Shown: positions 1 to 6,125, numbered from the stretch's first letter. The stretch: 8,638 nucleotides of DNA from Acidobacteriaceae bacterium (GCA_019246575.1 JAFAQG010000418.1:1-8638); one strand, 5' to 3'. Numbers and translations are program-made. The notes: a model not told the origin generated them from the letters alone.

Positions 1-284
1 AGATGGAACGGGCGGCGGTCGCGAGCCGGATCATTCGCGAATTCGTGTTCGATTTCGCGCACCTGAGACACTACTCTTCTCGCGAGCTCGGAAAGCCGGA
101 TCGCTGCCGGTGTGGGCAGGAAGGCCTTGCCCGTGCGTACGAACAATTCGGTTTGGAGCTCGCCGGCGAGGTTTTGCAACTGCACGCTAACAGCACCCGG
201 CGAAAGATACACTGCTTCGGCTGCGCGAGTAATGCTGCCATGCTCGATGACTGCCAATAACAGCTCAAGTTGCCGGATGTCCAT
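1..284 (-). CDS. LysR-family transcriptional regulator, N-terminal part (cut by left window edge)
   Basis: A LysR-type DNA-binding regulator; only the first 94 residues are present and the effector-binding domain lies outside the window. The protein opens MDIRQLELLLAVIEHGSITR, the typical start of this family. The winged helix-turn-helix covers about residues 3-60 (AAEAVYLSPGAVSVQLQNL for the HTH, then LFVRTGKAFLPTPAA for the wing and start of the linker helix). The ATG at 284 is chosen because it gives the exact family N-terminus; the frame stays open a little upstream without another ATG, and no strong ribosome-binding site is visible. It lies 63 bases downstream of the tagaturonate epimerase gene on the same strand, so it is probably the local regulator of the pectin/galacturonate genes. 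That role is inferred from position; the inducer cannot be read from this part. Confidence 0.93.
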   Translation of the reverse strand, partial: MDIRQLELLLAVIEHGSITRAAEAVYLSPGAVSVQLQNLAGELQTELFVRTGKAFLPTPAAIRLSELARRVVSQVREIEHEFANDPARDRRPFH

Positions 285-299
285 CTTTTCACGTAGCGC

Positions 300-325
300 T
301 TGCCGGCAATGCGGCAGGCGCGCCT
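300..325. promoter_or_regulatory. Pair of 10-bp perfect palindromes upstream of the LysR gene
   Basis: Two perfect inverted repeats, TTGCCGGCAA (300-309) and AGGCGCGCCT (316-325), sit in the 63-base gap between the epimerase stop and the LysR start, with centres 16 bases apart. They could be an operator for autoregulation or part of RNA secondary structure between the genes. GC-rich DNA gives such palindromes fairly easily and the two halves are unlike each other, so this is a weak call. Confidence 0.25.
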
Positions 326-347
326 TGTCTCCGGTTGAATGCCGGGC

Positions 348-1610
348 TCAGTTACTTAAGAATACAGGTTTGATGTGGCGGTCAAAGAGATTGGTAGTGA
401 CGTTCTTTGCGATCGTGCTTTCCATCTGGTTCAGCAGATCCAGGTACCGCTGACCCATCTTTGCCGCCACCTTGAAGCCGACATGAAGTAGCTGGCGCAT
501 GCTGCTGTTGTAGGCGGGGTTTTTTTGGTCATGGCGCAGAGCGGAGGTGAACTGCTGCGATGACCAACCGTTCACGGTTTCAGGGCTTGGCAGTTTAGCG
601 GGATCGATATCGATGACCGTTGCGTAAGGGGCTGTCAATTCGTCCCGATGCCCGTAAGCTTCGCGATAGATTTCTTTGGCCAAATCGAGACCTGGCCCGC
701 CTGCTTCGGCCAAGCCAATCAATTCTTCGAGCCATGTTGTTCCCGCGGTTTTGAGATGAACACCGGCGTCGAATTTCTTCATGGCGCGGCGGATCGGTTC
801 GTAAATTGAAAACTTGTCACTTCCGGAGTGCACGCTCAGCTTCAGATTGTCCGGGAGGCCGTACTGTTTCACCGCGTACCCGATTACGGCGATGTCATCG
901 GAGAACTCTTCGGCAAACTTTTTTAGGTCACCGACGTAGTCTACGCCTTTGTTGAACCGGCCGGTAAACTTTGGCGCAACGGTCTGAATGGGAATGCCTT
1001 CATCCGCGATTGCGGCCAGAATAATCAGCAGCTCAGCAGGGCTCTGCGGGAAATCGGTCTCGTCCATTGAGACCTCCGGGATAAAATTGCCCTTTCCTTT
1101 CTGCTGCTCAATGCATTTGTAAATGCGTCCGGCTTCCTGGATCGCGGCCAGGTATTTGTGTGCGACGCCGGCGACAGATTCACGATCGGTGTAGAAGGAG
1201 CGTTCGATTCCCGGAATGCGAATATCACCGATGAGCTCCGGATGGCGTTCGACGAACCTGTCGACACTTGCCTGGTCGGCGGCTTTGCCGATGAGGTCCG
1301 CGACGTCAATCGTAAAAAAGTCGCAGGGCTCCAGGAACCGGCTTACCGTGTTCACGTTGATGTGATCGGCATCGACAAAGTACGGCTTCTTCCAACCGAG
1401 CACCTTAACGGCTTCGTCGGCGGCAGTACGTGTACCTCTTGGGTCAGAACCTACGATCGTGTGTTCCCGATTGGATTTGTTCCAAACAGGAATGACCTCC
1501 ACGCCGGCATCGCGCGCCAAGAGGCAAGCTTTCAATTGCGCACGCGCCTGATGCGCGAATCGATCTCCAACTCCGATCGAGTACTTGGGAAGGGTGCGAG
1601 GTTGCGACAT
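348..1610 (-). CDS. uxaE: Tagaturonate/fructuronate epimerase, UxaE family
   Basis: A 420-residue cytoplasmic protein recognised as the UxaE type of sugar-acid epimerase, which interconverts D-tagaturonate and D-fructuronate. That lets galacturonate flow into the glucuronate branch without the altronate route. Segments I associate with the family are YSIGVGDRFAHQARAQLKA (residues 10-28), VIPVWNKSNREH (39-50), PYFVDADHIN (76-85), EVSMDET (179-185), the very characteristic SVHSGSDKFSIY (259-270) and HLKTAGTTWLEEL (285-297). The acidic and His residues in the 79-83, 180-184 and 261-265 stretches are the likely metal/active-site ligands (inference). The ATG at 1610 gives a full-length start; only a weak GAG-type ribosome-binding site precedes it. 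It lies 82 bases downstream of a GH28 pectinase gene and 63 bases upstream of a LysR gene, which fits galacturonate use. Substrate direction is taken from the family, not shown here. Confidence 0.85.
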   Translation of the reverse strand: MSQPRTLPKYSIGVGDRFAHQARAQLKACLLARDAGVEVIPVWNKSNREHTIVGSDPRGTRTAADEAVKVLGWKKPYFVDADHINVNTVSRFLEPCDFFTIDVADLIGKAADQASVDRFVERHPELIGDIRIPGIERSFYTDRESVAGVAHKYLAAIQEAGRIYKCIEQQKGKGNFIPEVSMDETDFPQSPAELLIILAAIADEGIPIQTVAPKFTGRFNKGVDYVGDLKKFAEEFSDDIAVIGYAVKQYGLPDNLKLSVHSGSDKFSIYEPIRRAMKKFDAGVHLKTAGTTWLEELIGLAEAGGPGLDLAKEIYREAYGHRDELTAPYATVIDIDPAKLPSPETVNGWSSQQFTSALRHDQKNPAYNSSMRQLLHVGFKVAAKMGQRYLDLLNQMESTIAKNVTTNLFDRHIKPVFLSN

Positions 1611-1692
1611 AGCTGCTCAGGTTAGACCAGAGACAATTCTACAGCGAACGTTCACGCAGACTACGCTGCGGCGATGTTCTGCGCCCCGGCAG

Positions 1693-3114
1693 TCAAGACG
1701 CCTTTGTCGAAAGCATCTCCTGCAATGTTACAGGCTTACCGTTGACGTCGACGTTCTTAACGTCCACCTGTGCTACGGCTTCGAAAAAGTTTCCTTTTGC
1801 GGCATTCTCGAAGTTGCAGTCGGAGATATGTACGCCGTTGATGGGATCGTTGGGGAACCCACGCAAGTAAATGCCGTACTTGCTTTTTTGCGAAGTCACG
1901 TGGTCAATGTAGATGTCGCGGACGACGGGTTTGAAAGGTCCTCCCGGCCCCTCTTCGTAGTAGAAGTCGACTTCAACAGTGGCTTCAGCGACCTGGCCGA
2001 TGGTGACGTTTTCGAAACGGATGTTTTCGATCGTGCCGCCGCGATAGGAATTACTCTTGATCCGAAGGCCACGTTGCAGGTTGGGGCTGCTCATATGGCA
2101 ATGGTTCGTAAGGATGTTGCGAATGCCGCCCGAAACCTCGCTTCCGATAGACACACCGCCGTGTCCGTCCTTCATCTCGCAATCCACGATCACCACGTTT
2201 TCGCAGGGCACACCGACCCGGCGGCCGTCCCGGTTGCGGCCGGATTTTACAGCGACACAGTCATCCCCGGTACTGAAGCTGACGTTCGAAATGAGAACAT
2301 CACGACAACATTCAGGGTCGCAGCCGTCATTATTCGGTCCGTGGCTGTTGATCGTAATCCCACGAACGATGACGTTCGTGCAGAGTACGGGATTCAGCTC
2401 CCACATCGGGGAATTCACGATAGTGAAATCTTCCAGCTGAACATTCCTACAGCGATACGGTTGAACGAAATTGGGCCTTAGGAAATGGCCGTCTCCGAAG
2501 ATGCGCTTTTCGACCGGCACGTCACGGTCGGCCATATCTACGAGCGCCTTGCGATCGTCCAAGCCGCTCGTCTGACCCTTTTGCCACCCGCCGCGCGATT
2601 TGCCTGCCCACGGCCACCAGTGATCGGGGCCCGCCTGTCCGTCCAGTTTTCCCGGACCGGTTACGCCGATGTTCTGCTTTTCAAAGGCATAGACGAAGGG
2701 AGAATAATTCATGCACTCCGTGCCTTCAAAGCGTGTAAATACGTTCGGCAGATAGTCTTTCGGATCGCGGCTGAACAGGAGCGTTGCTCCTTTGGACAGG
2801 TACAGGTTGACGTTGTTCTCAAGATGGATCGCGCCGGTCAAGAAAGCGCCCTCGGGTATGACGATTCGTCCGCCCCCGGCTGCGCTGCATTCGCGAATGG
2901 CTTTCGCGATCGCCTCAGTACACTTCTCCTTACCGTTGCCGATTGCGCCATAACGCGTTATGTCAAAATCCCGGTTCGGAAAAGTAGGCCGCCTGATGCG
3001 CGCAACGATCGCGTCGAGCGAGGTGTTTACGTCTTCCGGCGAACTGAAAGCGGGGAAGGTCCCGACGGCTGCGATGACTGCGCTTCGTAAGACGTCTCTT
3101 CTCGTCGTGCTCAT
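1693..3114 (-). CDS. GH28 polygalacturonase-family glycoside hydrolase with Tat signal
   Basis: A 473-residue pectin-degrading enzyme of glycoside hydrolase family 28, expected to hydrolyse galacturonan outside the cytoplasm. The N-terminus MSTTRRDVLRSAVIAAVGTF is a twin-arginine signal (TRRDVLR), with possible cleavage near residues 24-25. A right-handed beta-helix follows: FDITRYGAIGNGKEKCTEAI (50-69) is the usual entry strand. Catalytic motifs are NNDGCDP (261-267), GDDCVAVKSG (283-292), GHGGVSIGSE (317-326) and RGLRIKS (348-354), giving the GH28 Asp trio D263, D284, D285, with H318 and R351/K353. The ATG at 3114 is preferred over an in-frame ATG at 3216 because a clean GGAGG lies 5 bases upstream and the Tat signal starts there; the longer version would overlap the preceding gene by 50 bases. 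The NNDGCDPE form resembles bacterial exo-acting members, but endo versus exo action and rhamnogalacturonan versus homogalacturonan preference cannot be told from sequence alone. Confidence 0.93.
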   Translation of the reverse strand: MSTTRRDVLRSAVIAAVGTFPAFSSPEDVNTSLDAIVARIRRPTFPNRDFDITRYGAIGNGKEKCTEAIAKAIRECSAAGGGRIVIPEGAFLTGAIHLENNVNLYLSKGATLLFSRDPKDYLPNVFTRFEGTECMNYSPFVYAFEKQNIGVTGPGKLDGQAGPDHWWPWAGKSRGGWQKGQTSGLDDRKALVDMADRDVPVEKRIFGDGHFLRPNFVQPYRCRNVQLEDFTIVNSPMWELNPVLCTNVIVRGITINSHGPNNDGCDPECCRDVLISNVSFSTGDDCVAVKSGRNRDGRRVGVPCENVVIVDCEMKDGHGGVSIGSEVSGGIRNILTNHCHMSSPNLQRGLRIKSNSYRGGTIENIRFENVTIGQVAEATVEVDFYYEEGPGGPFKPVVRDIYIDHVTSQKSKYGIYLRGFPNDPINGVHISDCNFENAAKGNFFEAVAQVDVKNVDVNGKPVTLQEMLSTKAS

Positions 3115-3119
3115 GATCG

Positions 3120-3124
3120 CCTCC
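3120..3124 (-). promoter_or_regulatory. Ribosome-binding site GGAGG of the GH28 gene
   Basis: On the minus strand the bases read GGAGG, then five bases, then the ATG at 3114. It is the best Shine-Dalgarno match in the window at good spacing, and it decides the GH28 start against the in-frame ATG 102 bases upstream. Confidence 0.75.
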
Positions 3125-3166
3125 GGGTTTGACAGGGCAACCTCGTGTGAGCCATTTGCATCCGTA

Positions 3167-3448
3167 TTATGAAGCGGCCCCGGAGTTCCAGGCGTTGTAT
3201 GCAGCCAAACCTCCAATCGTCAAGCCGTAGACGATTAATGCGACCATAAGCGCAGTTCTCAGCTTGTCGACAAGGTCGAGGCGCTTGCACATTGCGCTTT
3301 GGGCAGCGACTACGCTCGCATCATGTGAGTCACTGTGGAGATGAATGTAGTGGTCGCAGTGATCTTCCAGCCATTTGCGATAGAGGGCTACGCCCACCGT
3401 GATCAGCAGGAGAGCAACCCACAGACTCAGATGGAGTACGAAGTTCAT
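3167..3448 (-). CDS. Small two-helix membrane protein with His-rich loop, function unknown
   Basis: A 93-residue protein that I do not recognise by function. Two hydrophobic segments, about residues 3-23 and 66-86, should span the inner membrane. The loop between them (24-65) holds a cluster of His and Cys, EDHCDHYIHLHSDSHDA (28-44), plus Cys54, which could bind a metal; this is inference. Basic residues (R24, K25, K55, R56, K62, R64) flank both helices on the loop side, suggesting that the loop faces the cytoplasm. The ATG at 3448 is about 40 bases downstream of the predicted transcript start; AAGGA lies about 14 bases upstream of the ATG, rather far. It is the first gene after the minus-strand promoter and ends 52 bases before the GH28 start, so it is likely co-transcribed with the pectin genes. 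I have a general memory of similar short proteins in Acidobacteriota, but cannot verify it here. Confidence 0.7.
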   Translation of the reverse strand: MNFVLHLSLWVALLLITVGVALYRKWLEDHCDHYIHLHSDSHDASVVAAQSAMCKRLDLVDKLRTALMVALIVYGLTIGGLAAYNAWNSGAAS

Positions 3449-3476
3449 AACGGGGAAATGGTTCCTTTCGTTACTT

Positions 3477-3485
3477 AGACGGTCT
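3477..3485. promoter_or_regulatory. Short inverted repeat AGAC-G-GTCT near the minus-strand transcript start
   Basis: A 4-bp-arm inverted repeat around a central G, with one further matching pair outside it (T at 3475 with A at 3487). It lies just downstream of the minus-strand -10 box, where a repressor would block the promoter of the pectin gene set. It is a possible operator half-site pair but short enough to arise by chance. Confidence 0.2.
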
Positions 3486-3495
3486 TACGGTGAAA

Positions 3496-3524
3496 ATTCT
3501 ACGCCTGCAGCAGCAATCTTTCAA
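3496..3524 (-). promoter_or_regulatory. Sigma70-type promoter for the membrane protein/GH28/uxaE gene set
   Basis: On the minus strand a -35 box TTGAAA (3524-3519) and a -10 box TAGAAT (3501-3496) are separated by exactly 17 bases. Each box differs from consensus at one position. A transcript would start near 3489 and have a leader of about 40 bases before the ATG at 3448. No equally good promoter was seen in the downstream gaps, which supports one transcript for the minus-strand genes. Confidence 0.65.
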
Positions 3525-3536
3525 CTAATATGTCGG

Positions 3537-3555
3537 TTCGCATACGTATTCGCAT
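3537..3555. repeat. Direct repeat TTCGCAT x2 between the divergent promoters
   Basis: TTCGCAT occurs at 3537-3543 and again at 3549-3555, a 12-base period, separated by ACGTA. The two 12-base units match at 9 of 12 positions. A perfect 8-bp palindrome, ATACGTAT (3542-3549), spans the junction. The element lies between the two outward-facing promoters, where a shared regulator of the pectin genes and modBC would bind. This is a candidate operator; no regulator family is recognised from it. Confidence 0.35.
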
Positions 3556-3580
3556 CCGATGGCATTCTGTAAGCCGCCGC

Positions 3581-3586
3581 TATAAT
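3581..3586 (+). promoter_or_regulatory. -10 box TATAAT of the modB promoter
   Basis: A perfect TATAAT 20 bases before the modB ATG. The sequence at the expected -35 position (near 3558-3563) is poor, so the promoter may need an activator. A start near 3593 would leave only about 14 bases of leader and no Shine-Dalgarno site, giving a nearly leaderless mRNA. Confidence 0.5.
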
Positions 3587-3606
3587 CAATCTTCCTAACG
3601 TTATCC

Positions 3607-4305
3607 ATGAATGTTGCAACGAGCATGGATTGGTTTCCGCTGTGGCTCAGCATACGCGTCGCGGTGCTGGCGACGGCTTTCGTTCTAACACTGGGAACAG
3701 CCGCGGCGTACGTCTTGTCTCACAAGAGCTTTCCCGGCAAGGATCTGGTGGACTCTCTTGTGACATTACCGTTGGTGCTTCCTCCCACGGTTCTCGGTTA
3801 CTACCTGCTGGTATTGTTGGGACGCAGCTCGCCTGTGGGTATCGCATATGAAAGGGTTTTCGGCGAGCCGCTCGTGTTTACGTGGCAAGCAGCAGTTGTG
3901 GCTGCGTTTTTTCATTCGGCGCCCATTTACATCAAGGCTGCGCGCGCAGTGTTGGAAGGTGTCGATTACCGCTATGAGTGGGCGGCACACAGCCTTGGCG
4001 CGTCCGAATGGCGGACGTTTTGGCGAGTGACTCTTCCGCTTGCCCGGCGTGGCCTGAGCTCACTCGCAACGCTCAGCTTCGCGCGCTCACTTGGCGACTT
4101 CGGTGCGACGATTATGATCGCGGGCAACATACCAGGCCGGACACAAACATTATCTGTAGCTATTTACGATGCTGTCGAATCGGGAAACGGCCGTTTGGCG
4201 CGGGTGCTCGTGTTGGTGGTGTCGATTGTGGCTATTGCTTTGCTGTGGCCGGCAGGGTACGTGCGGCGGAGCTCCGGACCGGCACGGCCGGGGAGCGCTG
4301 CCTGA
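3607..4305 (+). CDS. modB: Molybdate-type ABC transporter permease ModB
   Basis: A 232-residue inner-membrane permease of the molybdate/tungstate ABC importer. About five hydrophobic segments are visible (near 14-38, 49-72, 90-112, 150-172 and 196-216). The TLPLVLPPTVLGYYLL stretch (53-68) is the ModB hallmark, and the EAA coupling loop is EWAAHSLGASEWRTFWRVTL (124-143), which docks on the ATPase. FARSLGDFGATIMIAGNIPG (158-177) is also highly typical of ModB. The ATG at 3607 is used; a second in-frame ATG at 3625 is an alternative, and neither has a clear ribosome-binding site. The gene overlaps the proposed modC start by three bases (CTGA). No substrate-binding protein gene (modA) is present upstream within the window, where one would normally look; transport of tungstate or another oxyanion is possible. 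Confidence 0.93.
   Translation: MNVATSMDWFPLWLSIRVAVLATAFVLTLGTAAAYVLSHKSFPGKDLVDSLVTLPLVLPPTVLGYYLLVLLGRSSPVGIAYERVFGEPLVFTWQAAVVAAFFHSAPIYIKAARAVLEGVDYRYEWAAHSLGASEWRTFWRVTLPLARRGLSSLATLSFARSLGDFGATIMIAGNIPGRTQTLSVAIYDAVESGNGRLARVLVLVVSIVAIALLWPAGYVRRSSGPARPGSAA
4290..4295 (+). promoter_or_regulatory. Ribosome-binding site GGGGAG inside the end of modB, for modC
   Basis: GGGGAG ends six bases before a CTG (4302) that overlaps the modB stop codon. Its spacing fits initiation at that CTG and not at the downstream GTG (4347), so it bears directly on the unclear modC start. Confidence 0.4.
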
Positions 4306-5441
4306 ACGAAAAAGCCAATCATCGGCTGAGCCTTGACGCCCGGCTGGTGAAGCGATTCCCTGCTATCCGCGATTCCCAACCATTTGACCTCGATATTCAC
4401 TTACGGGCGGGACGGGGCATCACCGTTCTGCTCGGGCCCAGCGGCGCGGGAAAGACAGTAACGCTGAACTGTCTGGCGGGTTTCACTTCGCCGGACCAGG
4501 GTCGGATCCTGGTAGAAGACCAGCTTTATTTCGATGCTTCCGCGCGCTTACACATTCCTCCACAACTGAGGAGGTGCGGGTACATCTTTCAAGACCACGC
4601 TTTGTTCCCGCACATGACCGTGCGAGAGAATATCCGGTTTGCGGCTGCAGCCGCGCGTTCTCGTGCAAATCGAGGTCGGAGCCTCCATCGCCGCGTCGCG
4701 GAGCTACTCGAAGCTTTCGAGCTTGGTGACCTTGCGGCACGGACGCCGGCGCAACTCTCCGGCGGTCAGAAGCAGCGTGCGGCACCCGCGCGAATACTCG
4801 CCGGCGAGCCGCGGCTAATTCTGATGGACGAGCCTACGCGAGGACTCGATACGCGCTTACGGCAGGCGTTCTATGCGATTCTCCGCGATACTCGGGAGCG
4901 CCTCGACATACCAGTGGTTGTGGTGACGCACGATCTGGAAGAATGTTTCGAGCTTGCCGATCACATTTGCCTGATTGAGAAAGGGCGTTTCCTGCAAGTT
5001 GGGCCGAGAGACGCAGTGCTGGCCCGGCCTGCGAGCGTGGATGCTGCCCGTTTTCTGGGTTTTTATGCTGTGGCTCCGGCGCAGATCAAAGCGCTTGATC
5101 CGGGCGGTGATACCAGCAGGATTGCGCTTGCCAATGGGGACATCGAGGGTCCTTATTTGCGCGGCCATCTTATCGGGGATCGGGGATTTGTGTGCGTACG
5201 CGAGACGGAGATTACGATTCATGCACCCGATGCGCACCCGTCGCCGAATTGTCTCCTGGTGAAGGCGGTATCAGCAACGCCATGTGCGCGCGGCATGCGG
5301 CTTCAGTTCGAAGGCGGGCTCTCTGCGACGGTCAATGAAGCAAAGTACGATCGGCTTCGCGGGCATGATCGCGTGCTGCTCGAAGTTCCGAGTCGCGCTG
5401 TTTCCTTCGTGGCGGCATCGGCTTCCGCGACTGTCGCATGA
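4302..5441 (+). CDS. modC: Molybdate-type ABC transporter ATP-binding protein ModC (start uncertain, possibly CTG)
   Basis: The ATPase of the ModBC importer, about 379 residues if started at CTG 4302. Counting from there: Walker A GPSGAGKT (45-52), Q-loop YIFQDHALFPHMTV (94-107), signature LSGGQKQR (152-159), Walker B LILMDEP (172-178), D-loop RGLD (180-183) and switch His in VVVTHDLEE (206-214). A C-terminal TOBE/MOP-like domain occupies roughly 300-375, where oxyanion-sensing domains sit in ModC. No ATG, GTG or TTG exists where the family's first beta strand begins (RLSLDARL). Candidates are CTG 4302, which overlaps the modB stop as CTGA behind GGGGAG, and CTG 4326; GTG 4347 would remove that strand. 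The frame is open far back into modB, but that upstream part is only modB read in another frame. The signature is followed by AAPARIL, with Pro162 where the usual form is VALARAL, and the D-loop reads RGLD rather than SALD. Confidence 0.9.
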   Translation: MNEKANHRLSLDARLVKRFPAIRDSQPFDLDIHLRAGRGITVLLGPSGAGKTVTLNCLAGFTSPDQGRILVEDQLYFDASARLHIPPQLRRCGYIFQDHALFPHMTVRENIRFAAAAARSRANRGRSLHRRVAELLEAFELGDLAARTPAQLSGGQKQRAAPARILAGEPRLILMDEPTRGLDTRLRQAFYAILRDTRERLDIPVVVVTHDLEECFELADHICLIEKGRFLQVGPRDAVLARPASVDAARFLGFYAVAPAQIKALDPGGDTSRIALANGDIEGPYLRGHLIGDRGFVCVRETEITIHAPDAHPSPNCLLVKAVSATPCARGMRLQFEGGLSATVNEAKYDRLRGHDRVLLEVPSRAVSFVAASASATVA

Positions 5442-5511
5442 GTAAGGCGCATAACCTTCACGGGCCGCTCGCGCCGCGCAAAGAGCCTGCGAGCTCCGCT
5501 TTCTGTTTGGC

Positions 5512-5528
5512 GGCGCGGAGTCCGCGCC
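5512..5528 (+). other. GC-rich hairpin between modC and thiE
   Basis: GGCGCGG and CCGCGCC form a perfect 7-bp stem around AGT in the 103-base gap between modC and thiE. No T-run follows, so it is not a classical intrinsic terminator. It may attenuate, stabilise an mRNA end, or be a copy of a dispersed palindromic repeat; only a genome search could tell. Confidence 0.4.
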
Positions 5529-5544
5529 CTCTGCGCTGCCAGGC

Positions 5545-6093
5545 ATGAAGCGGTATTACATCACGGACCGCAAACCAATTGGCGGTTTCCGCGCATTGCT
5601 TGAAGTGATTCGCGACCAGCTGCATCTCGGCGTCGATATGATTCAGATCCGCGAGAAAGATTTGAGCGGACGCCAGTTGTTCGAATTCACGCTGGCAGTG
5701 CTCGAGGTGCGCGATCACGAGGTGCGAAGCCGGACGCGGACAAGAGTCCTGGTAAATTCTCGTGCCGATGTCGCGTTTGTCGCAGGAGCGGACGGAGTGC
5801 ATCTGCCCGCCGACGCGCCGCAACAGACGCTGCCCGGATTTCTTGTTGGCCGGTCGTGCCATACGCTTGACGAAATTCGTCATGCTAAGGCGGACTTTGT
5901 AACGTATGGCCCCATTTTCGAATCGCCAAGCAAAGGTCCGCCGCTGGGACTCGAGTCGCTGAGATTGGCATGTACGATCGGCAAACCTGTTTATGCACTC
6001 GGAGGCGTCGATTGGGACAACGCGGATAGCTGCATGCGAGCGGGCGCCGAAGGAATCGCCGGGATTCGATTGTTTCAGGAACCGACGCTGTAG
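5545..6093 (+). CDS. thiE: Thiamine phosphate synthase (ThiE/TenI family), short form
   Basis: A 182-residue TIM-barrel enzyme of the ThiE/TenI family, which joins the pyrimidine (HMP-PP) and thiazole phosphate halves to make thiamine phosphate in the cytoplasm. Landmarks: YYITDRK (4-10), DMIQIREKDLSGR (31-43), RVLVNSRADVAFVAGADGVH (67-86), GRSCHTLDE (102-110), VTYGPIFESPSK (119-130), VYALGGV (149-155) and the final phosphate loop AGAEGIAGIRLFQ (166-178). The protein is shorter than most ThiE (about 210 residues). It reads DGVHLPADA where many ThiE have DGVHLGQxD, so a metal-binding Gln/Asp is altered; a TenI-like role is the alternative. The ATG at 5545 gives the family N-terminus; the frame is open back to 5455 but has no ATG, GTG or TTG there. 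Its link to modBC may be only positional. Confidence 0.85.
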   Translation: MKRYYITDRKPIGGFRALLEVIRDQLHLGVDMIQIREKDLSGRQLFEFTLAVLEVRDHEVRSRTRTRVLVNSRADVAFVAGADGVHLPADAPQQTLPGFLVGRSCHTLDEIRHAKADFVTYGPIFESPSKGPPLGLESLRLACTIGKPVYALGGVDWDNADSCMRAGAEGIAGIRLFQEPTL

Positions 6094-6125
6094 CTACCGA
6101 TGAAACCGCTGCCCGGGACGTGCAT

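Noticed and set aside
3..453. Plus-strand open frames 3-260 and 112-453
   Set aside because: They lie opposite the LysR N-terminus and the end of uxaE, both with clear family sequence.
1158..1625. Plus-strand open frame opposite the start of uxaE
   Set aside because: Antisense shadow of a well-conserved coding region, with no ribosome-binding site or domain.
1585..3090. Two long plus-strand open frames (1585-2481 and 2485-3090), in the same frame, opposite the GH28 gene
   Set aside because: They are antisense to a gene with full GH28 motifs, show no recognisable domain, and are the usual by-product of GC-rich codon use.
3115..3216. Longer GH28 version starting at the in-frame ATG 3216
   Set aside because: It would put 34 unrelated residues before a Tat signal and overlap the preceding gene; the GGAGG site supports 3114.
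3598..3606. ModE-like binding site just before modB (CGTTAT)
   Set aside because: Only a short half-site resemblance with no matching inverted half at the proper distance.
3978..4301. ATG at 3978 that would give ModC a 108-residue N-terminal extension
   Set aside because: The extension is the 3' part of modB read in another frame, rich in Arg and Cys and unlike any ModC N-terminus.
5458..5883. Minus-strand open frame of 141 codons opposite thiE
   Set aside because: The opposite strand has the whole ThiE motif series; the antisense product has no recognised features.
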